DNA of 27,746 bases from Chara braunii (taxonomy: Eukaryota; Streptophyta; Charophyceae; Charales; Characeae). The translations under genes and the position numbers were made by a program. How positions within the stretch are numbered: the stretch's first letter is position 1; each line of letters starts with the position of its first letter. The DNA lies in contig BFEA01000456.1 of the NCBI GenBank assembly GCA_003427395.1, forward strand, positions 309,652 through 337,397, given 5' to 3'. Shown in pieces: positions 7,483 to 18,373 of the stretch. The notes under the pieces are model-generated. The model saw only the letters and a list, made by a program, of their open reading frames with translations, did not search any database and was not told where the DNA came from.

Positions 7483-9291
7483 ATGAGTGACGACGAGGTC
7501 AATGGAGGAGGGCTGCCGCCTATTGCCGCAGCGGAAATTGTTAAGTTACTAGAAATCAGAACGATAAAAAGGTCAAACTTGCCAAAAATAGATATCTTCC
7601 CGTTTAAAGGAGAAAGAGTATCTAACCTGGTTGGAGTTACTTGAACAGATCTTCAACCAGTTGACTTCAAATGAGAAATTTGCTCAGTTGTACGAGTATG
7701 TATGGTGAGAGTGCAAGTCAGACGTGGAAGAAGTTGTAAAGAAGGTCAATAATGATTGGGAAAAATTTAACAAAGGCATGCAAAGAAAGTTTAAATTAGG
7801 GGATGGTCTGCTCACGCTTGAACACCTTTATAACATGAACCGAGTCGATTTCACCACGATCGGGGCATTTGCCAACACCTTTGAAAAGACGACCGAAAGA
7901 GTCCCAGGGTTGTCCGAAGAAATGTAGTGCGTCATATTCCTGGAAAAATTCTTTGGGTATGAGGCCATGGAATTGACTCGAGGAGGAGCCGACCTAGGGA
8001 ACCATTAAGAGGAACATCGCGGCTCGGGACTTAGAACATCACCAGGTCAAAGTAAAACGAAGGAAGAGAAAGGCAGTTGGAACAGTCCAAAGAACGGACA
8101 ATGCGTTAGGAGGAGTATTGAGCAACATGGCAAATGAGATAAAGGAACTTAGGGATAGGGTGTCACAAGCGAAGGTGTTAACAGTGACGCAACCATCAGG
8201 GAAGAGGAAGAAGGAAGAAGAAGAAGAAGGAGGCGAAATCGAAGAAGGCGATCCAGAGGAAGCAGTCAAATTGACAAAATGTCAAAAGAAAGCTAGGAAT
8301 TTAGCCATTGGGGGAAAAGGCTCGGGAAAAGGACAGGTTTCTCAACAAGCGACAGTCTAGTATGGTCAAGAGTCATCGACAAGCACGACTCGATTTGGGC
8401 AATGGACCACGGGACCGCCAATGGGTGCATGGACCTGATATTTCCCGATGGTCCCATGGCCGACGCAGGGACCATATCCGATGATGCCTCAAAACCAGAA
8501 TATGGAAGGAGAGTAAGGCTCGGGGCAGAACCAACAAGCAAATAAGAATCAACCAGGATCAGGTCGCCAAGGCGGTCAAAACCAGAATTGGTCCCAAGGA
8601 CAAGGACAGGGACGTGGAAGAGAAAGGAGCACAGGAAGGAATCAAGGACTTGGAGAACGAGGAACAAAGAATAAGGGAAAGGAGGGTCAAGGTGGAAACT
8701 GGGGACAACCCCAAGTGGGTGTCAATCAAGTGAGACAAGAATACCAGCAAGGGTATGGCCGAGGATACGAACAAAGCTACGACAGAGGGTATGGTAAACG
8801 GACAAGGGTACGACAGAGGATGGATAAATTACAGTGAGTGCATTTGTAGCCACTGTGGGATCCAAGGGCACACGGTAAAACGATGTCACGTCAGGAAGCT
8901 AGACGAACATGACGGACTCATAACCTCGAACATAGACGGTGATGTATTCGACAAAAGAGGGAAAATGATCGATCCGGACATTCCGGACGGCACGGGAGAA
9001 GAGGCCCTCCAGGTGGGCGAACTTGGCCCGAATGCTCCGGCGATGTTCCGAATTAGGCAAGAGAAGGAGGACCCTGTTGTGCATGTGGAAGATATAGAGG
9101 GATCAGAAGAGAAAATGAGCAGGATGGGGGTCAAGGAAAACAAGGAGAACATTCCTCTCGTTGAAGAAGACGCGAAGGAGGAGGATGTTAGCATCAAGAT
9201 CAGAGGAACGTTTGATAGGATGAAGGACCTGGTAGATAAAATGCAAAGATTATATCTAAGGTTTCGCGAAATATGTAAAGGTTATATCTAA
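7483..9291 (+). pseudogene. gag: Ty3/Gypsy-type gag, broken
   Basis: Gag would form the retrotransposon particle: capsid, then a nucleic-acid-binding nucleocapsid. The ATG at 7483 opens MSDDEVNGGG and a short conserved lead-in (LPKIDIFPFKGE). A frameshift near 7620 moves to the capsid part, with the retrotransposon-gag features: a W..LLEQIF helix, then WEKFNKGMQRKF, TLEHLYNM and FANTFEKTTERVPGLSEEM. Stops lie at about 7706 and 7925, and a frameshift near 8000 leads to a Lys/Glu-rich linker (8041-8360). A Gly/Gln/Asn/Arg-rich region with more stops (about 8358, 8430, 8513) follows. A frameshift near 8810 leads to a CCHC zinc knuckle CSHCGIQGHTVKRC (8845-8886) and an acidic tail. The repeat array starts right behind the stop. 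The gag assignment is firm; the protein cannot be made from this copy. Confidence 0.85.
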
Positions 9292-9298
9292 GGTTTCG
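9250..9298 (+). repeat. 17-bp direct repeat at the gag/minisatellite junction
   Basis: TTATATCTAAGGTTTCG occurs at 9250-9266 and again at 9282-9298. The second copy runs straight into the first minisatellite unit (GTGAAGCCCTGGG). The first still reads as gag tail. It marks a duplication or recombination breakpoint. Confidence 0.85.
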
Positions 9299-12200
9299 TG
9301 AAGCCCTGGGAGGGTTAAGTGGACGAGGACCCTAAAAGCCACAGAGTTTCTAAAGGAAAAAAAAGAAGAAAAATAAGTGTTATCTTCAGCGAATCCCTAT
9401 AGAGGGTTGAGCGGTCGACCCCCAAAAACGACTAAGTTCCCAAAGAAAAGAAAGAAGAAAAATAAGTGTAATCTTTGGCCAATCCCTGCGGATATTGAGC
9501 GGGCGGTCGACCCCTAAAAACCACTAAGTTCCCAAAGAAAAAAAAGAAGATAAATAAGTGTAATCTTCGGCGAAGCCCTAGGGAGGTTGAGCGGGCGGTC
9601 GACCCCCCAAAACGACTAATTTCCGAAAGAAAAAAAAGAAGAAAAATACGTGTGATCTTCGACAAAGCCCTGAGGAGGTTGAGCGGACGGTCGACCCTAA
9701 AAAACGACCAAGTTTCCAAAGAAAAAAAAGGACAAAAATAAGTGTGATCTTCGACAAAACCCTGGGGACGTTGAGTGGGCGGTTGACCCCTCAAAACGAC
9801 TAAGTTCCCAAAGAAGAAAAAAGAAAAAAAATAAGGGTAATCTTTGGCGAAGCCCAAGGGAGGTTGAGCGAGCGGTCGACCCCCCAAAACGACTAAGTTC
9901 CCGAATTAAAAAAAAAAAAAAAATAAGTGTCATCTTCGGCGAAGCCCTTGGGAGGTTAAGTGGACGAGGACCCTAAAGCCACTAAGTTTCCAAATAAAAA
10001 AAAAGAAAAAAAATAAGTGTAACCTTCGGCGAAGCCCTGCGAACGGTTGAGCGGGCGGTTTACCCCCCCAAACGACTAAGTTCCCAAAGAAAAAAAAGAA
10101 GAAAAATAAGTGTAATCTTCTGCGAAGCCCTGGGGAGGTGGAGCAGGCGGTCGACCCCCAAAAGCGATTAAGTTCCCAAAGAAAAAAGAAGAAAAATAAG
10201 TGTAATCTTCAGCGAAGCCCCGTGGAGGAGGAGCGGGTGGTCGACCCCCAAAAACGACTAAGTTCCCAAATAAAAAAAAGAAGAAAAATAAGCGTGATCT
10301 TCGGCGAAGCACTGAGGAGGTTGAGCGGGCGGTCGACTACCAAAAACGATTAAGTTCCCAAAGAAAAAAAAAAAAGAAAAATAAGTGTAATCTTCGGTGA
10401 AGCCCTCGGGAGTGTTAACTGGACGAGGACCCTAAAAACCTGTAAGTTTCCAAAGAAAAAAAAGAAGAAAAATAAGTGTAATCTTCGACGAAACCCTGGG
10501 GAGGTTGAGCGGGTGGTCGACCCCCAAACCGACTGAGTTTCCAAAGAAAAAGAAGAAGAAAAATAAGTGTAATCTTCGGCGAAGCCCTAGGGAGGTTTAG
10601 CGGGCGGTTGACCTAAAAAAACGACTAAGATCCCAAAGAAAAAAAAAAAGAAAAATAATTGTGATCTTCGACGAAGCCCTGGGGAGGTGGAGCGGGCAGT
10701 CGACCCCCAAAAACGATTAAGTTCCCAAAGCAAAAAAATAAGAAAAATAAGCATAATCTTCTGCGAAGCCCTGGAGAGGTTGAGCGGGCGGTCGACCCCC
10801 AAAACGACCAAGTTCCCTAAGAAAAAAAAGAAGAAAAATAAGTGTAATCTTCGACGAAGCCCTGGGAAGGTTAAGCGGGCGGTCGACCCCCAAAACCAAA
10901 AAAGTTCCCCAAAAAACAAAACAAGAAAAATAAGTGTAATCTTCAGCGAAGCCCTTGGAAGCTTAAGTGGCCAAAAACACTAAAAACTAATAAGTTCCCC
11001 CCAAAAAAAAAAAAAAAAAAAAGTGTAATCTTCGGCGACGCCCTGGGAGGTTGAGCGGGCGGTCGACCCCGAAAACGACTATGTTCCCAAAGGAAAAAGA
11101 AAGAAAAATAAGTGTAATCTTCAGCCAAGCCCTGAGAGGTTGAGCGGGCGGTCGACCCCCTAAAACGACTAAAATCCCAAAAAAATAAATGAACAAAAAT
11201 AAGTGTAATCTTCGGCGAAGCCTTGGGGAGGTTGAGCGGGCGGTCGACCCTAAAAACCACTAAGTTCCCAAAGGAAAAAGAGAAGAAAAATAAGTGTCAT
11301 CTTCGGCGAAGCACTGAGGAGGTTGAGCGGGCGGTCGACTACCAAAAACGATAAAGTTTCGAAGGAAAAAAAAGAAGAAAAATAAGTGTAATCTTCGGCG
11401 AAGCCCTCGGGAGGGTTAAGTGGACGAGGACCCTAAAAAACTGTAAGTTTCCAAAGAAAAAAAAGACGAAAAATAAGTGTAATCTTTTGGCGAAACCCTG
11501 GGGAGGTTGATCGGGCGGTCGACCCCCAAACCGACTGAGTTCCCAAAGAGAAAGAAGAAGAAAAATAACTGTAATCTTCAGCGAAGTCCTAGGGAGGTTT
11601 AGCGGGCGGTTGACCCCTAAAAACGATTAAGATCCCAAAGAAAAAAAAAAATAAAAAAATTGTGATCTTCGACGAAGCCCTGGCGATGTGGAGCGGGCGG
11701 TCGACCCCCAAAAACGATTAAGTTTCCAAAGCAAAAAAAAAAGAAAAATAAGCGTAATCTTCGGCGAAGCCCTGGGGAGGTTGAGCGGGCGGTCGACCCC
11801 CCAAAACGACCAAGTTCCCAAAGAAAAAAAAGAAGAAAAATAAGTGTAATCTTTGGTGAAGCCCTGGTAGGTTAAGCGGGCGGTCGACCCCCAAGAACGA
11901 CTAAGTTTCCAAAGAAAAAAAAGAAGAAAAATAAGTGTAATCTTCGACGAAGCCCTAGTAAGGTTAAGTGGTCGAAGACCCTAAAAACCACTAGGTTCCC
12001 AAGGAAAAAAAAGAAGAAAAATAAGTGTAATCTTCGGCAAAGCCCCTAGGAGGTTGAGCGGGAGGTCGACCCCCCAAAACGACTAAGTTCCCAAGGAAAA
12101 AAAAGAAGAAAAATAAGTGTTATCTTCGGCGAAGCCCTGGGAGGTTGAGCAGGTGGTCGACCCCCAAAAACGACTAAGTTCCCAAAGAAAAAAAAGAAGA

Positions 12201-15200
12201 AAAATAAGTGTCATCTTCGGCAAAGCCCTGGGGAGGTAGAGCGGGCGGTCGACTCCTAAAAACCACTAAGTTCCCAAAGAAAAAAAAGAAGAAAAATAAG
12301 TGAAATCTTTGGTGAATGCCTGGGGAGGTTGAGCGTGTGGTCGACCCCGAAAAACCACTGAGTTCCCTAAAAAGACAAGAAGGAAAATAAGTGTTATCTT
12401 CGGCGAAGCCCTTGGGAGGTTGAGCGGGCAGTCGACTCCCAAAAACAACTAAGTTCCCAAAGAAAAAAAAAAGAAAAATAGGCGTAATCTTCGACGAAGC
12501 CCTAGGGAGGTTGAGCGGACGGTCGACCCCTAAAAACGACTAAGTTTCCAAAGAAAAAAAGAAGAAAAATAAGTGTGATCTTTGGCGAAGCCCTAGGGAC
12601 GTTGAATAGGCGGTTGACCCCTCAAAACGACTAAGTTCCCAAAGAAGAAAAAGAAGAAAAATAAGGGTAATCTTCGGCGAAGCCCTGGGGAGGCTGAGCG
12701 GGTAGTCGACCCCCCAAAACGACTAGGTTCCCGAATAAAAAAAAGAAGAAAAATAAGTGTCTTCTTCGGCGAAGCCCTGGGGAGGGTTGAGTAAGGGAGG
12801 ACCCTAAAACCCACTAAGTTTCCAAAGAAAAAAAAGAACAAAAATAAGTGTAATCTTCGGCGAAGCCCTGCGAAGCGTTGAGCGGGCGGTCGTCCCCAAA
12901 AACGACCAAGTTCCTAAAGAGAAAAATGAAGAAAAATAAGTGTAATCTTCCGCGAAGCCCTAAGGAGGTGGAGCAGCTGGTCGACCCCTAAAAACGATCA
13001 AGTTCCCAAAAAAATAAAATAAAAAAAATAAGTTTAATCTTCGGCGAAGCCCTGGGGAGGTGGAGCGGGCGGTTGACCCCCCAAAACGACTAAGTTCCCA
13101 AAGAAAAAAAAGGCGAAAAATTAGTGTGATCTTCGACGAAGCACTGAGGAGGTTGAGAGGGCAGTCGACCTTAAAAAATGGCTAAGTTTCCAAAGAAAAA
13201 AAAGGAGAAAAATAAGTGTAATCTTCGGCGAAGCCCTGGGAATATTGAATGGGCGGTCGACCCCAAAATACAATTAAGTTCCAAAAGAAAAAAAAGAAGA
13301 AAAATAAGTGTGATCTTCGGCGAAGCCCTGGGGAGGTTGAGAGGGCGGTCGACCCCTAAAAACCACTAAGTTCCCAAAGAAAAAGAAGAAGAAAAATAAG
13401 TGTTATCTTCGGCGAAGCCCTGGAGATGTTGAGCGGGCGGTGGACCCTCCAAAAAGACTAAATCCCCAAAGAAAAAAAAGAAGTAAAATAAGTGTGATCT
13501 TCGGCTAAGCCCTGGGAGGGTTAAGTGGACAAGGATCCTTAAAACCTCCAAGTTTCCAAAGAAAAAAAAGAAGACAAATAAGTGTAATTTCCGGCAAACC
13601 CCTGGGAGGTTGAGCGGGCGGTCGACCCCCAAACTGACTGAGTTCCCAAGGAAAAAAAAGAAGAAAAATAAGTGTAATCTTCGGCGAAACCCTAGGGACG
13701 TTTAGCAGGCGGTGGACCCAAAAAAACGATAAAGATTCCAAAGAAAAAAAAATAAAAATAAAAAATAAATTGTGATCATCGACGAAGCCCCGGGGAGGTG
13801 GAGCGGGCGGTCGACCCCCAAAAATGATGAAGTTCTGAAAGAAAAAAAAAAAAAAAAATAAGCGTAATCTTCGGCGAAACCCTTGGAAGGATGAGCGGGC
13901 GGTTGACCCCCCAAAACGACCAAGTTCCCAAAGAAAAAAAAGAAGAAAAACAAGTGTAATCTTTGGCGAAGCTCGGGGTAGGTGGAGCGGGCGGTCGACC
14001 CCTAAAAACGACTAAGTTCCCAAAGAAAAAAAAGAAAAAAAATAAGTGTAATCTTCGGCGAAGCCCTGTGAAGGTTAAGTGGCCGAAGACCCTAAAAACC
14101 ACTAGGTTCCCAAAGAAAAAAAAAAAGAAAAATAAGTGTGATCTTCGGCGAAGCCCCTTGGAGGTTGAGTGGGCGGTCGACCCCCCAAAACGACTAAGTT
14201 GCAAAAGAAAAGAAAAAAAAAAAATAAGTGTAATCTTTGGCGAAGCCCTGGGAAGGTTGAGCGGGCAGTCGACCCCCAAAAACGACTAAGTTCCCAAAGA
14301 AAAAAAAGAAGAAAAATAAGTGTAGTCTTCGGCGAAGCCCTGGGAGGTTGACCGGTCGGTCGACCCCCAAAAACAATTAAGTTCCCAAAGAAAAAAAAAA
14401 AGAACAATAAGTGTAATCTTCGGCGAAGCCCGGGGGAGGTTGAGCGGGCGCCCTAAAAACCACTAAGTTCCCAAAGAAAAAGAAGCCCTGGGTAGGGTTA
14501 AGGGGACGAGGACCCTAAAAACCTCTAAGTTTCCAAAGAAAAAAAAGAAAAAAAATAAGTGTGATCTTCGGCGAAGCCCAAGGGAGGTTGAGCGGGCGGT
14601 CGACCCCCAAACCGACTAAGTTCCCAAAGAAAAAAAAGAAGAAAAATAAGTGTAATCTTCAGCAAAGCCGTAAGGAGGTTTAGCGGGCGGTGGACCAAAA
14701 AAAACGACTAAGATCCCAAAGAAAAAAAAAAGAAAAATACGTGTGATCTTCGACGAAGCCGTGGGGAGGTGGAGCGGGCGGTCGACCCCCAAAAACGATT
14801 GAGTTCCCAAAGTAAAAAAAGAAGAAAAATAAGCGTAATCTTCGGCGAGGCCCTGGGGAGGTTGAGGGGGCGGTCGACCCCGAAAAACGACAAAGTTCCT
14901 AAAGAAAAAAAAGAAGAAAAATAAGTGTGATTTTTTGCGAAGCCCTGGGTAGGTTGAGCGGGCGGTCGACCCCCCAAAACGACTAAGTTCCCAAAGAAAA
15001 AAAAGAAGAAAAATAAATGTAATCTTCGACGAAGCCCTGGGAAGGTTAACTGGCCGAAGATCCGAAAAACCACTAAGTTCCCAAAGGAAAAAAAAAAGAA
15101 AAATAAGTATAATCTTTGGCGAAGCCCCTGGGAGGTTGAGCGGGCGGTGGACCCCCCAAAACGACTAAGTTCCCAAAGAAAAAGAAGAAGAAAAATAAGT

Positions 15201-15545
15201 GTAATCTTCGGCGAAGCCCTAGGAGGGTTAAGTGGACGAGGACCCTAAAAACCACTAAGTTCCCAAAGATAAAAAAGAAGAAAAATAAGTGTAATCTTCG
15301 GTGAAGCCCTGGGGAGGTTGAGCGGGCGATTGACCCCCAAAAACGACGACGTTCCCAAAGATTAAAAAGAAGAAAAATAAGTGTGGTCTTCGGCGAATCC
15401 CTGGGGAGGTCGAGCGGGCGGTCGACCCCTAAAAACCACTAAGTTCCCAAAGAAAAAAAAGAAAAAAAATAAGTGTAATCTTCGGTGAAGCCCTGGGGAG
15501 GTTGAGTGGGCGGTAGACTCCTCAAAACGACTAAGTTCCCAAAGC
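9299..15545 (+). repeat. ~92-bp minisatellite, about 68 units, with higher-order structure
   Basis: Tandem units of about 91-92 bp (for example CTTC at 9565 and 9657). Each unit starts GAAGCCCTGGGGAGGTTGAG, then CGGGCGGTCGACCCCC, CGACTAAGTTCCCAAAG, an A/G-rich run of about 25 bases, and AATAAGTGTAATCTTCGGC. Two palindromic points recur in most units: CTTCGGCGAAG (short hairpin) and GGTCGACC. A second variant type (TTAAGTGGACGAGGACCCTAA) is interspersed about every 5-9 units. Many overlapping frames on both strands (Phe-rich or Lys-rich) are by-products of the repeat; because 92 is not a multiple of three the same unit is read in rotating frames. No gene is supported inside. It occupies the place where protease, reverse transcriptase and RNase H should lie between gag and integrase. 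Confidence 0.95.
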
Positions 15546-15567
15546 AGTATAGGTATGAGGATGAAAG

Positions 15568-17009
15568 ATGGTCATAGTGTTAGTGCTACCTACGCACATA
15601 ATCTTCTTTAAAAATTTAGTGAATATTTACAAGGCCGTTAACCATCTCTCGTCTAATGATAAAGAGAGAATGGTAAAGGCAGATGAAATAGTAATCAGCG
15701 ATGATTACGAGTTTGATGAAGAGAACGAGGGGGAATTTGAGCAAGGAGAGATTTTGGAAGAATTCTGAAAGGAAGAGTATGATGGATTCTACTTGGAGAT
15801 GGGGTTACCTCTTTCAGGGGATAAAAAAGAGAGAGAAGTTAGTAAGAAGATTCTCCGGATGAGAGATCATTATGTAGTAAGAGGTTGCCATTTATCCATC
15901 AGAGACAAGAGGGGGCCGCCACGGCGAGTGGTATGTGGGAAGAATCTTAAGATTGATGTCGTGGCCGCATTACATGACGGGATAGTTGGGGGACATCGAA
16001 GTTTAGCGGCGACTTACAAGAAGGCGATGAAACTCTTTTATTGAGAATGAATGTTTGAAATGACTCGTAAATACTGCGAGTCATGAGTACCCTATCAAGT
16101 ACGATAACCTATTAAGTACAAAGAGTCTCTGCATCCTAGTTACATCAAAGAAGTAGGGACAGTTGTTCACTTGGACCTATTGGCCATGCCACTGGGACTC
16201 GGTGGGCATAACTACATATTTGACGCAAGAGACAACCTTACGGGGTTTATTGATGGCAGAGCTATTTGAAACAAGACTGGGGCAAACTGACAGAATGCAT
16301 TAAGGAATACTATCTCAGGTATCCGTTCGTGTTAGAGTTCACAATGGACAGGGGGTCTGAGTTTACGTGTGGGGAAGTAAAAGGACTGCTGAAAGAACTG
16401 GGAGTAATGAGTAACTACACGACTCGAGCTCACCCACAGGCAAATGCACCGGTTGAAAGTGGCCATAGTACCATTACAAACTTGCTAGCCAAGTGGACTG
16501 ATGGGAAGCCGAATCTCTGGCCTAAATTCAGTGTCAGAAGAATAACGGGGTATGCGCCTGCAACCCTCTGGTATGGTCGGCACGCCACATTTCCAATAGA
16601 AAGTTTCCTGAAAACATGGCGCAGACAGGACTTGGAGAACGATTTGACGCTTGAAGAGTTATTAGACCTCAGGGCAAGGCAGATCAATGCTACAGAAGAA
16701 AGAATTCAGGAAGCAGCCGTGAAGGTAGCAGACAACCGTGGAAGGGATAAAGAAAGATGGGACAAACTCCCTAGAGTGAGGGTCGAACCATTGCAAGTTG
16801 GTGACGTGGTATTGCTCCATGACTCTTCTTTGAAAATGCAGTGGTCGCGAAAGCTGGATAAGTGTTGGCTTGGGCCTTTCAGAGTCAGGAAACAGGGACT
16901 TCATGGGGCCTATGAATTGGAAGAGATGGATGAGACTCCAAGGAAAAATTGGGTTTTGGGGTCCAGGCTGATGAAATTCAAGATCAGAGAAGAGGTAAAC
17001 CCCGATTGA
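15568..17009 (+). pseudogene. int: Ty3/Gypsy-type integrase (3' end of pol), broken
   Basis: Integrase would insert the element's cDNA into the genome. The frame holds an acidic linker (stop at about 15766), then the H2C2 zinc-binding domain: His at 15973 and 15994, Cys at 16075, but the second Cys position is TGA (16084). The Trp normally following FY is also TGA (16042), with another TGA at 16048. The catalytic DDE core keeps all three acids: Asp in VVHLD (16174), Asp in TMDRGSEF (16347) and Glu in PVESGH (16455), with a frameshift near 16265 between the first two. Between WPKF (about 16520) and VRRITGYAP the family usually has about ten more residues, so an in-frame deletion is likely. The C-terminus has the GPY/F-type motif WLGPFRV. 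Protease, reverse transcriptase and RNase H are absent upstream. From about 16266 it stays open for 247 codons to a stop after EEVNPD. Confidence 0.88.
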
Positions 17010-17035
17010 TACAATAAACTTAAATGAGCGGGGAG

Positions 17036-17250
17036 GTGCATATGTATGTATACATATACATATATGTACCTGTATGCGTATGTATATACACTTACAGGTA
17101 TGTATATATATGTGTATATGTATGTATATATATGTATGGATATATGGCTATATATATGTGTGTATACATATATACATATATATACATACATATACATATA
17201 TATCGTCACAAATAGATATACATATATATATACATATATGTGTATGAGTA
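17036..17250. repeat. (TATA/CATA)n AT-rich microsatellite
   Basis: Alternating TATG/TACATA repeats directly after the integrase stop. Frames through it give Tyr/Ile/Val strings and are not genes. It sits where the polypurine tract and 3' LTR of the left element would be expected; neither is visible. Confidence 0.95.
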
Positions 17251-17475
17251 CAGATAAGGGATATCTTGTCAAGCTTGATGATGAAAAGTGTTGCCTTGAT
17301 GATAATGAATGATCCTGGTACCCGTCATTGCTTCCTCTCTGTGTGCAGGCTTGACCCTTGAGGAGGAGCGGCTATGACCCAAAGAGGAAGGATGGCAGGT
17401 CCCTCTGGACCAACCTTGAGAAAGGGGTGGCAGAGGAGGGATCAAGGAATCCCAAGGAACCTGGAAGAGTTACTG
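17251..17475. other. junction segment between the two elements, no supported gene
   Basis: Unique-looking DNA between the left element's integrase and the right element's end. A short frame from ATG 17374 reads a basic, Gly/Pro-rich peptide, but there is no support for a gene. No 3' LTR of the left element is present here. Confidence 0.5.
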
Positions 17476-17580
17476 GTGCCGACCGGTATAATATATCCGC
17501 CGGCACGCCGTCCAAACCCTATATCTCGCGCCGTGTCTGTCACCCACGGAAGGATTGGACGGTGCTCCTGTATTCCTCTG
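17476..17580 (-). mobile_element. LTR 3'-end fragment
   Basis: About 100 bp resembling the terminal part of the right LTR at 19773-19850 in the same (minus) orientation. They share the blocks CACGCCGTCCAAACCCTATA, CGCGCCGTGT and ACCGGTAT. It lies just downstream, in minus orientation, of the ORF-B homologue. It may be the remnant of the right element's own 3' LTR, left after an internal deletion. The left LTR lacks this sequence. Confidence 0.6.
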
Positions 17581-17599
17581 TCGAGTGTGGACCAAAACT

Positions 17600-18307
17600 T
17601 AGTTGGCTGGTCATGAGCTGGTGCCTCCCTCAGATCCCTGGGAGAAGCTGCCCTGATTAACTCTATCAGCTTCAAGGCCGTGTTACCGAACCTAGGCTCT
17701 TTCTTCCACAAGGCGTAGTAAGCGTGGTGCTCGTCACTACTCCTCAAGAGTCTCTGAATCTCTAGGAAGGCCCAATGTACTTGGATTAGCCTGTCAAGTT
17801 CACCAAGGAACGCTTCTATTACGAAGACCAGAACAAGGAGCCTCACTGCTTCTTGTTCTCTGTCCAACTGGCGCTCTTCGTCCCGGTATCTCTCGACTTC
17901 CTCCCTCAACATGTCTCTCGCTGTTACCTCGTCCTCCCAAGTATATCAATCAAGGCTCGTTATTATTCCAAAGTGCTGGTCGCGACGACTTTGCTCTACC
18001 GCTCTAAGGACGACGTCAGCCAACACAGACGTCTGATAATAAAGGAAGCCTTTAACTTGTAATTCCACTGTATCAGCTATCACTCTTCCCCTCCTATCCC
18101 GATCGAAACCTATCAAGGGCACAACTAACAACCAGACTCCTAGTCGCAATAGGTTGATCTCCAGGTCCTGTCAGTCCTCCCCTCGTTTGGTACCAGAGTC
18201 GCCCTACCCGGCAGGGTAAATTCCACCCAGTCTTCGTTGATAAACTCCGGCTCTTTGTATGAAAATTGTCTCAGCTCCACAGGGTACTCTTCCCCGTGAT
18301 GAGGCAT
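17600..18307 (-). pseudogene. degenerate ORF-B homologue (right element)
   Basis: It starts at an ATG at 18307 (MPHHGEEYPVELRQFSYKEP), whose N-terminus resembles that of ORF-A (QFxxxEP...LP). A frameshift near 18150-18170 and one TGA at 17946 interrupt it. Beyond them the same frame carries YTWEDEVTARDML, FVIEAFLGELDRLI and HHAYYALWKKEP, which line up in order with MYWGEERVVIRSI, FIIDEAFWGIENVE and VIYCLYLEMGPK of ORF-B. After KLIELIRAAS the frame runs on into the LTR-end fragment, so the open stretch to 17442 is not all gene. The family is unknown. It is second in minus-strand order after the ORF-A homologue, mirroring the left arm. Confidence 0.6.
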
Positions 18308-18373
18308 CTAGACCTCTACGAAGACCCCGTCGAGGATCCTTCCCCTATCTACCTCTCCTAAGACAACAGTCTG

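Noticed and set aside
9432-15255. Dozens of Phe-rich (minus) and Lys-rich (plus) frames such as those with GGRPPAQPP or VDRPLNLPRAS motifs
   Set aside because: They are translations of the 92-bp minisatellite in rotating frames; protein-like repetition is explained by the DNA repeat.
9299-15545. Gene for a repetitive structural protein
   Set aside because: The unit is not a multiple of three and indels are frequent, so no frame survives more than a few units.
17024-17312. Tyr-rich open frames after the integrase
   Set aside because: They read a TATA/CATA microsatellite.
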